From UBA668 sp041918155 (lineage in GTDB: Bacteria; Actinomycetota; Acidimicrobiia; Acidimicrobiales; Ilumatobacteraceae), in contig JAYRWH010000012.1 in NCBI GenBank assembly GCA_041918155.1, positions 1 to 64,000 of the forward strand: a DNA stretch of 64,000 nucleotides, in the 5' to 3' direction. The translations under genes were made by a program, and so were the position numbers. Below are positions 1 through 8,095 of the stretch, piece by piece. Under the pieces are notes generated by a model. The model saw only the letters and a list, made by a program, of their open reading frames with translations, ran no database searches and had not been told where the DNA came from. Position 1 is the stretch's first letter; each line of letters opens with the position of its first letter.

Positions 1-144
1 CGGCTTTCTTGGCGGGCGCGGCTTTCTTGGCGGGCGCGGCTTTCTTGGCGGGCGCGGCTTTCTTGGCGGGCGCGGCTTTCTTCGCGGGCGCTACCTTCTT
101 CGCGGGCGCTACCTTCTTCGCCGATGCCGCCTTCTTTGCCGGTG
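1..144. repeat. 18-bp tandem repeat encoding A-P-A-K-K-A units
   Basis: Four perfect 18-base copies (1-18, 19-36, 37-54, 55-72) are followed by four increasingly divergent copies up to base 144. They lie inside the Lys/Ala-rich reading frame and keep the frame, so copy-number changes would lengthen or shorten the basic tail without breaking the gene. Confidence 0.9.
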
Positions 145-163
145 CCTTCTTGGCAGTGGCCAT
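1..163 (-). CDS. Lys/Ala-rich protein, N-terminal part only (possible DksA/TraR-like)
   Basis: Only the first 54 codons are inside the window; the gene continues past base 1. It starts at an ATG with a strong GGAGGG ribosome site about 8 bases upstream. The visible part is made of six-residue units of the type A-P-A-K-K-A, a highly basic histone-H1-like tail expected to bind nucleic acid. In many actinobacteria the gene downstream of ileS is a DksA/TraR-type zinc-finger protein, sometimes with such a tail, so that is the leading guess. The defining domain is outside the window, so this rests on position only; a histone-like protein is equally possible. Confidence 0.6.
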   Translation of the reverse strand, partial: MATAKKAPAKKAASAKKVAPAKKVAPAKKAAPAKKAAPAKKAAPAKKAAPAKKA

Positions 164-210
164 GTGCGCTTCCCTCCGTACGTCGACGTCGTCGATGTAA
201 GGCCGGGATG

Positions 211-528
211 TTATCGCTCGCGGGCCGAGAGAGGGCCGATGGACGCCACCAGGCGCCGCTCGACCTCCTCGGCGGGGAGCGCGACGAGCACCTGTTTCGA
301 CCGCGACGCGTGCCCTGCGAGCAGGCTCACCTCGCGCGAACGCACACCGAGCGCGGCGGCCACCACGGCCAGCAGTTCCTCGTTGGCCCGGCCGTCGACC
401 GGCGGGCTGCACACCTTGACCTTCAGGGCATCGCCATGCAGCCCGGCCAACTTGGCCGCGCTCGCGCCGGGCACGACGCGTACGGCGATCACCGCCCCGT
501 CGCGGTGCGCCCGCACGACCTCGGTCAA
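211..528 (-). CDS. DUF167 (YggU-type) family protein
   Basis: Small protein of 105 residues matching the DUF167/YggU fold, whose function is unknown. The family hallmark is visible: an early strand ending in V-V-P-G-A-S, then K-V-K-V-C-S-P-P-V-D-G-R-A-N followed by a helix, and a late basic S-R-S-K-Q-V segment. I chose the TTG at 528 because it overlaps the ileS stop in a TTGA junction and gives the usual family length. A longer frame to 597 would run well inside ileS and adds an Arg-rich stretch atypical of the family. Transcribed with ileS. Confidence 0.8.
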   Translation of the reverse strand: MTEVVRAHRDGAVIAVRVVPGASAAKLAGLHGDALKVKVCSPPVDGRANEELLAVVAAALGVRSREVSLLAGHASRSKQVLVALPAEEVERRLVASIGPLSARER

Positions 529-3500
529 CCGGCCACCACGACGCCGATGTGCACGGCCTCGCCGTCGAGATCGGCGTTCGGTTCGCCAGTGCCCCACGCC
601 AGCGACGTGGCGAGGGTGGCGAGGGTGAGCAAGTGTTGGAAGGCGGCCACCTGGCGGCGCACAGACTCGGGCACGCCGAGCGTGAGCGCGATCCGGTCGC
701 TGACTTGCAGCCCCGCGTCGCGCCGGGCCTGCTGCACGAGGCGGATGAGGTCGCGGGTGACGCCTTCCGCCTCCAGTTCGGGCGTCAGGGTGGTATCGAG
801 CACCACCACACCGTCGCCGGCCGACAGCGGGGTGCTGGCGCCGTCGCCCTGCACCACCAGCTTCAGCGCGTACTCGCCCTCCAGCAGAGCTATTCCGCCG
901 GCCACCACGGTGTCGCCCGCCCGCTGCCAGTCGCCCGACTTCACCGCCTGGATCACTTGTTGCACCTGGCTACCGAGGCGCGGACCGAGCTTGGCCGGCA
1001 CAACCTGCAGGTCGTAACTGGCCACCGCGGCCAGATCGTCGGTGAGCGACACCTGCTTCACGTTGACCTCGTCCGCAACGAGGTCGACGAAGGCCGCGAG
1101 GCGCTGCGAACCGGGCACGGCCACCTGCAGCGACCGCAGGGGTTGGCGAACACGCAGCTTCTGCTCCTTGCGCACGCGCAGGGTACTACTGCACACGTCG
1201 CGGGCGAGATCCATCGATTCCACGAGCGCGGCATCGGCGGGCAGGTCGGCGACGTCGGGCCAGTCGGTGAGGTGCACGCTGCGCTCGCCCGTGAGCCCGC
1301 GGTAGACGGCCTCGGTGGTGAGCGGCAGCAATGGCGCCAGCGCTCGGCACAGCAACGAGAGCACGGTGTGCAGGGTATCGATGGCGTTCTGGTCGCCCGC
1401 CCAGAAGCGATCACGACTGCGGCGCACATACCAGTTGGTGAGCGCGTCGAGGAACGAGCGCACGGCACCGCACGCGCCGAACAGGTCGTACTCATCCATC
1501 TCGGTCGTCATCTCGCCGATGAGGTCGTGGGTCTTGGCGAGTATGTAGCGATCCAGCATGTCGGTGCTGTCGGTGCGGAAAATGCCGGTGGTGCCGGCCG
1601 CGTTTGCATAGAGCGACAGGAAGTACCACGAGTTCCAGATCGGCAGGATGATGTGGCGCACCGTGTCGCGGATGCCCTCCTCGGTGACCATCAGGTCGGT
1701 GCCGCGCAGGATCGGTGAGCTGAGCAGGTACCAGCGCATCGCGTCGCTGCCGTACGTGTCGAACACCATCATCGGGTCGGGATAGTTGTTGAGGCTCTTC
1801 GACATCTTCTGGCCGTCGTCGCCGAGCACGATGCCGTGGCTGACACAGGTGTTGAAGCTCGGCTTGTCGAACAGCGCCGTGGCGAGCACGTGCAGCGTGT
1901 AGAACCAGCCGCGCGTCTGGCCGATGTACTCGACGATGAAGTCGCCCGGGTAATGGCTCTCGAACCACTCGCGGTTCTCGAACGGATAGTGCACCTGGGC
2001 GAAGGGCATCGAACCCGACTCGAACCAGCAGTCGAGCACCTCGGGCACGCGGCGCATCATCGACTTACCGGTGGGGTCGTCGGGATTGGGCCGCACCAGG
2101 TCGTCGACGTACGGGCGGTGCAGGTCGGTGACGGTGACGCCGAAGTCGCGTTCCATCTCCGCGAGGCTGCCGTACACGTCGATGCGCGGATACTCGGGGT
2201 CGTCGCTACGCCACACCGGGATCGGCGAACCCCAAAAACGGTTGCGGCTGATCGCCCAGTCGCGTGCGTTGGCCAGCCACTTCCCGAAGCTGCCCTCCTT
2301 GATGTGCTCGGGCACCCAGCGGATCTGCTGGTTGAGCTCCACCATGCGGTCGCGGAACGCGGTGACCTGCACGAACCACGACGAGATCGCGCGATACACG
2401 AGCGGCTCGGCGCAGCGCCAGCAGTGGGGGTAGCTGTGGTTGTAGCTGTCATGACGCACGACCACGCCGCGTCCCTTGAGCGCCTTGATCACGTCGTGAT
2501 TGGCGTCGAACACGTGCATGCCCGCCCAGTCGGTGACCTCGCTGGTGTAGCGACCGTGCTCGTCCATCGGACACACCGTGGGGATGCCCACAGCGTTGCA
2601 CGCGTTCTGATCGTCCTCGCCGAAGCCGGGGGCCAGGTGCACCACGCCCGTGCCGTCCTCGGTACTGACGAAGTCGGCGGCGAGCACGTGGAACGCATTG
2701 GGCGTGTCGGCGAAGTACGGGAACAGGGGCGTGTATTTGCGCCCCACGAGGTCGGCGCCAGCCATCGTGCCGACGCGCACTGCGTTGGCAAGTTCCTTCT
2801 CGTACGAACCGAGCCGCGCCTCGGCGACGATGTAGCGCGTGCCGGACTCCTCCATCACCGCGTACTCGATCTCCGGGCCGACGGCGAGCGCGAGGTTGGC
2901 CGGCAAGGTCCAGGGCGTGGTCGTCCAGGCCAGCATCTGCTCGCCGCTCTCCAGGTGGAACTGCACCGTGAGCGCCGGGTCCTGCCGGTCGCGGTACACA
3001 TCGTCCATACGCGTCTCGGTGTTGCTGAGCGGGGTCTCGCAGCGCCAGCAGTAGGCCAGCACGCGGAAACCCTCGTACACCAGGCCCTTGTCCCACAGTG
3101 TCTTGAACGCCCACATGACGCTCTCCATGTACGAGGTGTCGAGCGTCTTGTAGTCATTGGCGAAGTCGACCCAGCGCGCCTGGCGGGTGACATAGCGATG
3201 CCAGTCGTCGGTGAAGCGCAGCACACTGGTGCGGCACGCGTCATTGAACTTGTCGATGCCGAACGCGGTGATCGCGGGATGTCCGCTGATGCCGAGCTCC
3301 TTCTCGGCCACCACCTCCGCGGGCAGGCCGTGGCAGTCCCAGCCGAAGCGGCGGTGCACCTGCTGGCCGCGCATCGTGCGGTAGCGGGGCACCGCATCCT
3401 TGACGAAGCCGGTGAGCAGGTGGCCGTAATGCGGTAACCCGTTGGCAAATGGCGGGCCGTCGTAGAACACGTACTCGTCGGCACCGTCGCGCCGGTCGAT

Positions 3501-3596
3501 CGATGCCTGGAACGTGCCATCGGTGTCCCAGTGCGCGAGGACATCACGCTCGACGTTCGGGAACGAGGGCTGCGGCTGGACGTTGGGGTAACTCAC
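525..3596 (-). CDS. ileS: isoleucyl-tRNA synthetase
   Basis: Cytoplasmic enzyme charging tRNA-Ile with isoleucine using ATP. The class I signatures are both present: H-Y-G-H at residues 56-59 within the P-P-F-A-N-G-L-P block, and K-M-S-K-S at residues 597-601. At 1023 residues it is the long form found in mycobacteria and eukaryotes, which has the HYGH variant. That form often shows reduced sensitivity to mupirocin; this is family knowledge, not shown here. The GTG start has AGGAG 6 bases upstream. It follows divIVA after a 103-base gap holding a strong stem-loop and overlaps the DUF167 gene by 4 bases. Confidence 0.97.
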   Translation of the reverse strand: MSYPNVQPQPSFPNVERDVLAHWDTDGTFQASIDRRDGADEYVFYDGPPFANGLPHYGHLLTGFVKDAVPRYRTMRGQQVHRRFGWDCHGLPAEVVAEKELGISGHPAITAFGIDKFNDACRTSVLRFTDDWHRYVTRQARWVDFANDYKTLDTSYMESVMWAFKTLWDKGLVYEGFRVLAYCWRCETPLSNTETRMDDVYRDRQDPALTVQFHLESGEQMLAWTTTPWTLPANLALAVGPEIEYAVMEESGTRYIVAEARLGSYEKELANAVRVGTMAGADLVGRKYTPLFPYFADTPNAFHVLAADFVSTEDGTGVVHLAPGFGEDDQNACNAVGIPTVCPMDEHGRYTSEVTDWAGMHVFDANHDVIKALKGRGVVVRHDSYNHSYPHCWRCAEPLVYRAISSWFVQVTAFRDRMVELNQQIRWVPEHIKEGSFGKWLANARDWAISRNRFWGSPIPVWRSDDPEYPRIDVYGSLAEMERDFGVTVTDLHRPYVDDLVRPNPDDPTGKSMMRRVPEVLDCWFESGSMPFAQVHYPFENREWFESHYPGDFIVEYIGQTRGWFYTLHVLATALFDKPSFNTCVSHGIVLGDDGQKMSKSLNNYPDPMMVFDTYGSDAMRWYLLSSPILRGTDLMVTEEGIRDTVRHIILPIWNSWYFLSLYANAAGTTGIFRTDSTDMLDRYILAKTHDLIGEMTTEMDEYDLFGACGAVRSFLDALTNWYVRRSRDRFWAGDQNAIDTLHTVLSLLCRALAPLLPLTTEAVYRGLTGERSVHLTDWPDVADLPADAALVESMDLARDVCSSTLRVRKEQKLRVRQPLRSLQVAVPGSQRLAAFVDLVADEVNVKQVSLTDDLAAVASYDLQVVPAKLGPRLGSQVQQVIQAVKSGDWQRAGDTVVAGGIALLEGEYALKLVVQGDGASTPLSAGDGVVVLDTTLTPELEAEGVTRDLIRLVQQARRDAGLQVSDRIALTLGVPESVRRQVAAFQHLLTLATLATSLAWGTGEPNADLDGEAVHIGVVVAG

Positions 3597-3626
3597 GTGT
3601 GCTCCTGTGGCGCGACGGCGCCTTGT

Positions 3627-3683
3627 GGGAAGGATTGGCCCCGGAAGCCGGGAACGAGCCTTCCGATAAGAAGAATCCTTCCC
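3627..3683 (-). promoter_or_regulatory. nested stem-loop in the ileS leader
   Basis: A perfect 10-base inverted repeat (3627-3636 with 3674-3683) encloses a second 6-base stem (3642-3647 with 3660-3665, 12-base loop). It fills the gap between divIVA and ileS and ends about 30 bases before the ileS start. There is no U-tract, so it does not look like a plain terminator, and I see no T-box core sequence. Possible roles are RNA processing, translational control of ileS or attenuation. Confidence 0.6.
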
Positions 3684-3699
3684 AGAAGCCGAGCGCTGC

Positions 3700-4782
3700 T
3701 CAGCGCAGCTCGTCGCCGCCGATTCGGAACGGGTCGTTCACGGCGGGCGGCTTGATCACCGGCACCTCCGCGGTGACATCGTCGAACACCTGGGGCACCA
3801 CCTGGGTGGCGGCGGCACCGTCGTCGAAGCCGTCCCACAAGGGATCCTCGTCGCCCTCGTCGTCCGCGAAGTCGAACGGTGCACGGGCGGCAGGCCGGGC
3901 GGCGGGGCGTGCCGGCGGACCCGAGGAGAACAGCGACATCGGGTCGTCGTCCTCCTCGTCGACGTCGAGTGCCTTCACCACGAGCGGCTCGGGCCGGGTG
4001 ATCGGCTCGGGTGTAGGGATGGGGGCAGGTGCGGCGACCACTGCAGGAGTGGGCGCCGGGGCCACTGGGGCAGGGGGTGGTGCGGGCGTCGCGACCGTGG
4101 GCATCTGGCGGGTCTCGTCATCGTGGGGCACGGGCTCGGCCGAGGCTGACAGCACCGGGCGGCGCAGGTCGCCGAGGCCGCCGGGGACTCGCTCGGCAAG
4201 GTCGCTCAGCGTGAGTGCCGCTTCGCGCAGGCGCTCGCGCTGGGCCTGGACGTACTGCTCGAGTTGATCGACATCGCCGAGAAGGAAGTCGCGGCGGGCA
4301 AGCAGGGCCTGCACCTCGTTCTCGGCGCGAGCGAGTTCTTCTTCTTTCGACTTGCGGGCGTCCACCCTCGCGTCGTCCACGAGCTTCGCCGCCGTCGTGC
4401 GGGCCTTCTCGAGCACGCTGCTGGCTTCCTCGCGGGCGCCGGTGGTGATCTGCTCGGCCTGGCCACGGGCCTCGGCCACCGTTGAGTCCGCGGTGCGCTG
4501 GGCCAGCACGAGCGTCCGGCTGATCGTTTCGGCATCATCGACCGAGGGCTGCACGATGCCACCCGAGGGCGTACCTTCGCGCAAGGCTGCCACCTGCTCG
4601 GCGGCTTCCTGCAGCCGGCCGACAGCGGCGCGGGCACGCGCCTCCATTTGCGATGCGTGGGTCTGGGCGGCCTCGATGGCCTCAGCGACGTGATCCTTGA
4701 ACGCGTCGACCTCGTCGGGGTCGTACCCCTTCTTCACCGTCGTGAACGCGGTGTCGCGAATCGTCTGCGGGCTGAATTCCAT
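3700..4782 (-). CDS. divIVA: DivIVA/Wag31 polar growth protein
   Basis: Coiled-coil protein that marks curved membrane (poles, septum) and in actinobacteria directs polar peptidoglycan synthesis. The N-terminal DivIVA domain is clear in the first ~70 residues (F-T-T-V-K-K-G-Y-D-P-D-E-V-D-A-F). Long Ala/Glu/Arg-rich helices suitable for coiled coils follow to about residue 200, then a Pro/Ala-rich linker and an acidic stretch near residue 285. Length is 360 residues, in the usual range. A TAACAT box lies 6 bases before the ATG, so this gene and ileS probably also have their own promoter, separate from sepF upstream. Confidence 0.95.
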   Translation of the reverse strand: MEFSPQTIRDTAFTTVKKGYDPDEVDAFKDHVAEAIEAAQTHASQMEARARAAVGRLQEAAEQVAALREGTPSGGIVQPSVDDAETISRTLVLAQRTADSTVAEARGQAEQITTGAREEASSVLEKARTTAAKLVDDARVDARKSKEEELARAENEVQALLARRDFLLGDVDQLEQYVQAQRERLREAALTLSDLAERVPGGLGDLRRPVLSASAEPVPHDDETRQMPTVATPAPPPAPVAPAPTPAVVAAPAPIPTPEPITRPEPLVVKALDVDEEDDDPMSLFSSGPPARPAARPAARAPFDFADDEGDEDPLWDGFDDGAAATQVVPQVFDDVTAEVPVIKPPAVNDPFRIGGDELR

Positions 4783-4788
4783 GCCGAG

Positions 4789-4794
4789 ATGTTA
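4789..4794 (-). promoter_or_regulatory. -10 box (TAACAT) for leaderless divIVA
   Basis: TAACAT on the minus strand, six bases before the divIVA ATG. It fits the TANNNT pattern seen before many operon-first genes here and places the transcription start at or next to the start codon. Confidence 0.55.
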
Positions 4795-4830
4795 CGCCGT
4801 TCGCAGCCGCCTTCACCCCACAGGGGCGGC

Positions 4831-5430
4831 TCAGGCGCCGTACATCGAGTCGTCGTACCCGTTCGACCGTGGCAGCGGCTTCAGCAGGTAGACGCCGGTG
4901 CCGACCTTCTCCATGCTGCCATCGAGGCCATAGCACAGGCCGCTGGCGAAGTCGATGAGGCGGCGCGAGACATCGCGGTCGGCGGCCTCGAGGTTCATGA
5001 TGACCGGCAGGCCTTCCTTGAACTTGTCGGCCACTTCCTGCGCGGAGTCGAAGCGACGCGGTCGCACGGTGTGCGGATCCGTGCCCGACGACGCAGGAGC
5101 CGGGCGGCTGACCGGGGCCGCGACCGGGCGGGGGTTGATCGGCCGCGGCTGCACGCTGGAATCGTCGGTCGCGGGGGTGGGACGGCGCACACTCACTTCG
5201 GGCATCGCGCTGGGGAATGAGGGGCGTGCGGGAGCGGCACGCATGGGCGGCGGCTCGGGCTCGTACTCGTGCTGCGAGTAGCCACGCGGTGCGCGCCCGC
5301 CCATCTCTTCGCGCGGCGGCTGACGCTGTTGGCGCATGGGTCGTTCGGGCTCGGGCGCGACGTCATAGTCGTCGTAGGGATCGTCGGGCCCGAGGCCCAA
5401 GTAATCCATCGCCCTCTTCCACATCGCCAT
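4831..5430 (-). CDS. sepF: cell division protein SepF
   Basis: FtsZ partner that tethers the Z ring to the membrane; in actinobacteria that lack FtsA it is regarded as the main anchor. The N-terminal M-W-K-R-A-M-D-Y-L-G-L-G amphipathic helix (membrane binding) and the C-terminal core with P-V-I-M-N-L and S-G-L-C-Y-G-L-D-G are visible, joined by a Pro/Arg-rich linker. Length is 199 residues. The start has an AGGAGGG site. No ftsA is present in the window, which fits this role. Confidence 0.95.
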   Translation of the reverse strand: MAMWKRAMDYLGLGPDDPYDDYDVAPEPERPMRQQRQPPREEMGGRAPRGYSQHEYEPEPPPMRAAPARPSFPSAMPEVSVRRPTPATDDSSVQPRPINPRPVAAPVSRPAPASSGTDPHTVRPRRFDSAQEVADKFKEGLPVIMNLEAADRDVSRRLIDFASGLCYGLDGSMEKVGTGVYLLKPLPRSNGYDDSMYGA

Positions 5431-5453
5431 CTACCCTCCTGCGTCCATCAAGG

Positions 5454-6119
5454 CTACCGCACTGGATCCGCAGAAGGGGGACGCTGCCCGAACAGCGCAC
5501 TCCCCACGCGAACCTGTGTCGACCCCTCTTGCACGGCCACTTCGAGGTCGTCGGTCATCCCCATCGAACACACCGACAAGCCGAGGGCATCCGTGAGGTG
5601 GCGCACGGTGCGGAAGCCAGCGCGCGCTGCCTCGGCGCCACCCGTGGTGGGGCCGACGGTCATCAAGCCGAGCACGTCGAGGCCAGCACCTCGCGCGGCC
5701 TCCACCAGCGCCGGCACTTCGTCGACAGGACAACCACCCTTGCCCTGCTCGTGGTCGCACGCTGCTTGCACCAATACCTTCGCGCCGGGCACCCGCTTGG
5801 CCAGCTCGTTCACCAGCGAGGTGCGATCGACCGACTCGTACACACTGACGTGGGGCGCGACGAGGCGCACCTTGTTGGTCTGCAACTGGCCGATGAAGTG
5901 GATGCCGAACGGCGGCAGCATGCCGCTGAACTTCGCCGCGACTTCTTGCGCGTAGTTCTCCCCCACCGCAGCGCACCCGGCGCGGTAGGCGGCCCAGCAG
6001 TGCTCGATCGTGAACATCTTCGTCACCGCGAGCACGGCCACATCGGTTCCACCCGCGCGGGTGATGCGGTCGCGCACGCCGCCGAGGCGCTCGGCCACGA
6101 GCGCGTCAAGGTCGCTCAT
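5454..6119 (-). CDS. yggS: YggS-family pyridoxal-phosphate-binding protein
   Basis: PLP-homeostasis protein (alanine-racemase-like barrel, PLPBP family), commonly located between pgeF and sepF. The PLP lysine is in A-V-T-K at residue 34, and H-F-I-G-Q-L-Q-T-N-K is the family signature. The 221-residue length is normal. The start ATG overlaps the pgeF stop (ATGA); a longer frame would begin inside pgeF and is not credible. Confidence 0.93.
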   Translation of the reverse strand: MSDLDALVAERLGGVRDRITRAGGTDVAVLAVTKMFTIEHCWAAYRAGCAAVGENYAQEVAAKFSGMLPPFGIHFIGQLQTNKVRLVAPHVSVYESVDRTSLVNELAKRVPGAKVLVQAACDHEQGKGGCPVDEVPALVEAARGAGLDVLGLMTVGPTTGGAEAARAGFRTVRHLTDALGLSVCSMGMTDDLEVAVQEGSTQVRVGSALFGQRPPSADPVR

Positions 6120-6790
6120 GCGGCAACCCTCCGGCACACAGTCATCACCTGACGCCCGGGTTGCACGCGGATCCTGTGGGAGAACCACAGGTCGTCGCGG
6201 CAGCCGGTGCATACACCGATGTCAGTGACGGCAACGCCCACCTCAGCGAGCGAGCAGCCGATGACAGCGGGCAGGTCGAGCGCGGGCGTACCCCACGAAG
6301 TCGTGCCCGCCACGGACGGCCCGAAGCGCTCGACGAACGCAGTGAGCTCGGCCGCGCCGAACTCGTAGCAGCAGGCGTGGATACACGGGCCGAGGTAGGC
6401 CCGCACCGAACCGTCGGCGCAGCCCATCGCCGCGAGCGTGGCGGGCAGCACCCCCGCGAGTACGCCCTTCCAACCGGCATGCGCGGCGCCCAGCGCCCCG
6501 TCATCGCCCACCAGCGCCACAGGAGCGCAATCGCCCACCCACACCGCGAGCACGACGCCTGGCAAGCGGGTGACGAGCGCATCGCCGATGGCGAAATCGT
6601 GCTCGCCGGGTCGAGTCACGGTGACCACGTCGGTGCCGTGCACCTCGTCGAGTTGGGTCCACACGCCAGGAGCGAACGCGCGCCGACGATGTTCGAGCGC
6701 GGCACGCGGTGCCTCGATGTGGAAGTCGCCGTGCACGAGGGTGCTGCAGCGGATCTCCGCCGTCCCGCCGGCGACGTCGACCCTCAACAT
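6116..6790 (-). CDS. pgeF: PgeF/LACC1-type purine nucleoside-acting protein
   Basis: Member of the YfiH/LACC1 family (formerly polyphenol oxidase), some members of which act on purine nucleosides or on misincorporated peptidoglycan precursors. The zinc/catalytic motifs are visible: V-H-G-T-D-V near residue 50, G-D-C-A-P-V, A-H-A-G-W-K-G and G-P-C-I-H-A-C-C-Y-E. It is 224 residues long and sits directly after ftsZ, the usual place in actinobacterial dcw clusters. The start codon lies inside a 16-base tandem duplication (6785-6816). Confidence 0.92.
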   Translation of the reverse strand: MLRVDVAGGTAEIRCSTLVHGDFHIEAPRAALEHRRRAFAPGVWTQLDEVHGTDVVTVTRPGEHDFAIGDALVTRLPGVVLAVWVGDCAPVALVGDDGALGAAHAGWKGVLAGVLPATLAAMGCADGSVRAYLGPCIHACCYEFGAAELTAFVERFGPSVAGTTSWGTPALDLPAVIGCSLAEVGVAVTDIGVCTGCRDDLWFSHRIRVQPGRQVMTVCRRVAA

Positions 6791-6816
6791 CTCAACTCGG
6801 CAACATCTCAGCTCGG
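6785..6816. repeat. 16-bp tandem duplication at the pgeF start
   Basis: Two adjacent copies (6785-6800 and 6801-6816) differ at one base. The copy nearer ftsZ carries a second ATG that would give only a four-residue reading frame, so the inner copy supplies the working start. Confidence 0.8.
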
Positions 6817-6821
6817 CGGCG

Positions 6822-7970
6822 TCACTTCAAGAACGAGGGTACGTCGAAGTCGTCGTCGTCGTCGAGCGGGTCGCCCCGGTCATCGGCGAAGAGATCCTTG
6901 ATCGTGCCACCCGAACGCGGTGCCTCGGGCACGGCCTTGATCTGCGACCGCGTGGTGGGCACATTGCCGGTGTTCGTGGTCGACGAGGACGATGACGACG
7001 TGCTGCCCGAGCTGCCACCCTCCCAACGGTCGAAGCCGGCGGCGATGACGGTGACCTTGACCTCGTCGCCCATCTCGTCGTCGATGACCGTACCGAAGAT
7101 GATGTTCGCGTCCTGGTGGGCGACACCGTGGATGATCTCCGCGGCGGCGTTCATCTCGAACAGACCCATGCTCGACGAGCCGGTGATGTTGAGCAGGATC
7201 CCGCGGGCGCCGTCGATCGCGGCTTCGAGCAGGGGGCTGCTGATGGCGGCCTTGGCGGCCGTGACGGCGCGGTTGTCGCCACTCGCCTGGCCGATGCCCA
7301 TCAGGGCCGAGCCGGCGCTGGAGAGGATCATCTTCACGTCGGCGAAGTCCGTGTTGATGAGGCCCGGGGTGGTGATCAGGTTGGTGATGCCCGAGACGCC
7401 CTGCAGCAGCACCTCGTCGGCCATCTTGAACGCGTTGAGCACGCTCGTCTTCTCGTTGGCCACCGTGAGCAGGCGGTCGTTGGGGATGACGATGAGCGTG
7501 TCGACTTTTTCCTTCAGGCGCTGCACGCCCGCATCGGCCTGCACGGCGCGGCGGCGACCCTCGAAACTGAACGGTCGGGTGACCACACCGATGGTGAGCG
7601 CGTTCATGCTGCGCGCGACCTCCGCGATGATCGGCGCCGCGCCGGTGCCGGTGCCGCCACCCTCGCCGGCGGTGATGAACACCATGTCGGCGCCCTTGAT
7701 CATCTCCTCGATCTCTTCGCGATGCGACTCCGCCGCGTTGCGGCCGACATCGGGGTCGCTACCTGCCCCGAGGCCGCGCGTGAGATCACGACCGATATCG
7801 AGCTTGACGTCCGCGTCGCTCATCAGCAGCGCTTGCGCGTCCGTGTTGACGGCGATGAACTCGACGCCCTTGAGACCGGCGTCGATCATCCGGTTGACGG
7901 CGTTCACCCCGCCGCCGCCGACGCCGATCACCTTGATGACGGCGAGATAGTTCTGTGGTGCGCCGGCCAT
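6822..7970 (-). CDS. ftsZ: cell division protein FtsZ
   Basis: Tubulin-like GTPase that forms the Z ring. The GTP loop G-G-G-T-G-T-G at residues 104-110 is intact, as are N-T-D-A-Q-A-L and the T-R-P-F-S-F-E-G block. A Ser/Thr-rich variable linker (about residue 320 onward) ends in the conserved tail D-F-D-V-P-S-F-L-K that binds SepF. It is 382 residues long. The ATG has GGAGG about 8 bases upstream; the 125-base gap after ftsQ leaves room for its own promoter and contains a small palindrome at 8005-8016. Confidence 0.98.
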   Translation of the reverse strand: MAGAPQNYLAVIKVIGVGGGGVNAVNRMIDAGLKGVEFIAVNTDAQALLMSDADVKLDIGRDLTRGLGAGSDPDVGRNAAESHREEIEEMIKGADMVFITAGEGGGTGTGAAPIIAEVARSMNALTIGVVTRPFSFEGRRRAVQADAGVQRLKEKVDTLIVIPNDRLLTVANEKTSVLNAFKMADEVLLQGVSGITNLITTPGLINTDFADVKMILSSAGSALMGIGQASGDNRAVTAAKAAISSPLLEAAIDGARGILLNITGSSSMGLFEMNAAAEIIHGVAHQDANIIFGTVIDDEMGDEVKVTVIAAGFDRWEGGSSGSTSSSSSSTTNTGNVPTTRSQIKAVPEAPRSGGTIKDLFADDRGDPLDDDDDFDVPSFLK

Positions 7971-8095
7971 CAGGTGAACCTCCGGTGAATACTGTGTCGA
8001 ATCTGCACGCTCGTGCTTTCTGTTGGAGCGATCGTAGCCTTTGAGCGCTCCCGAAAGGTGGAGGCCCAGCTAGCAGGGGTTCCGCGTGGCGAGCG

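Noticed and set aside
1..144. CRISPR-like array
   Set aside because: The 18-base units are directly adjacent without spacers and are in frame inside a coding sequence.
1836..3437. Long plus-strand open frame opposite ileS
   Set aside because: It is an antisense shadow in GC-rich coding DNA; the translation has no recognisable domains while the minus strand encodes a complete ileS.
3597..3699. T-box riboswitch upstream of ileS
   Set aside because: No T-box core sequence or specifier-type stem could be seen; only nested inverted repeats are supported.
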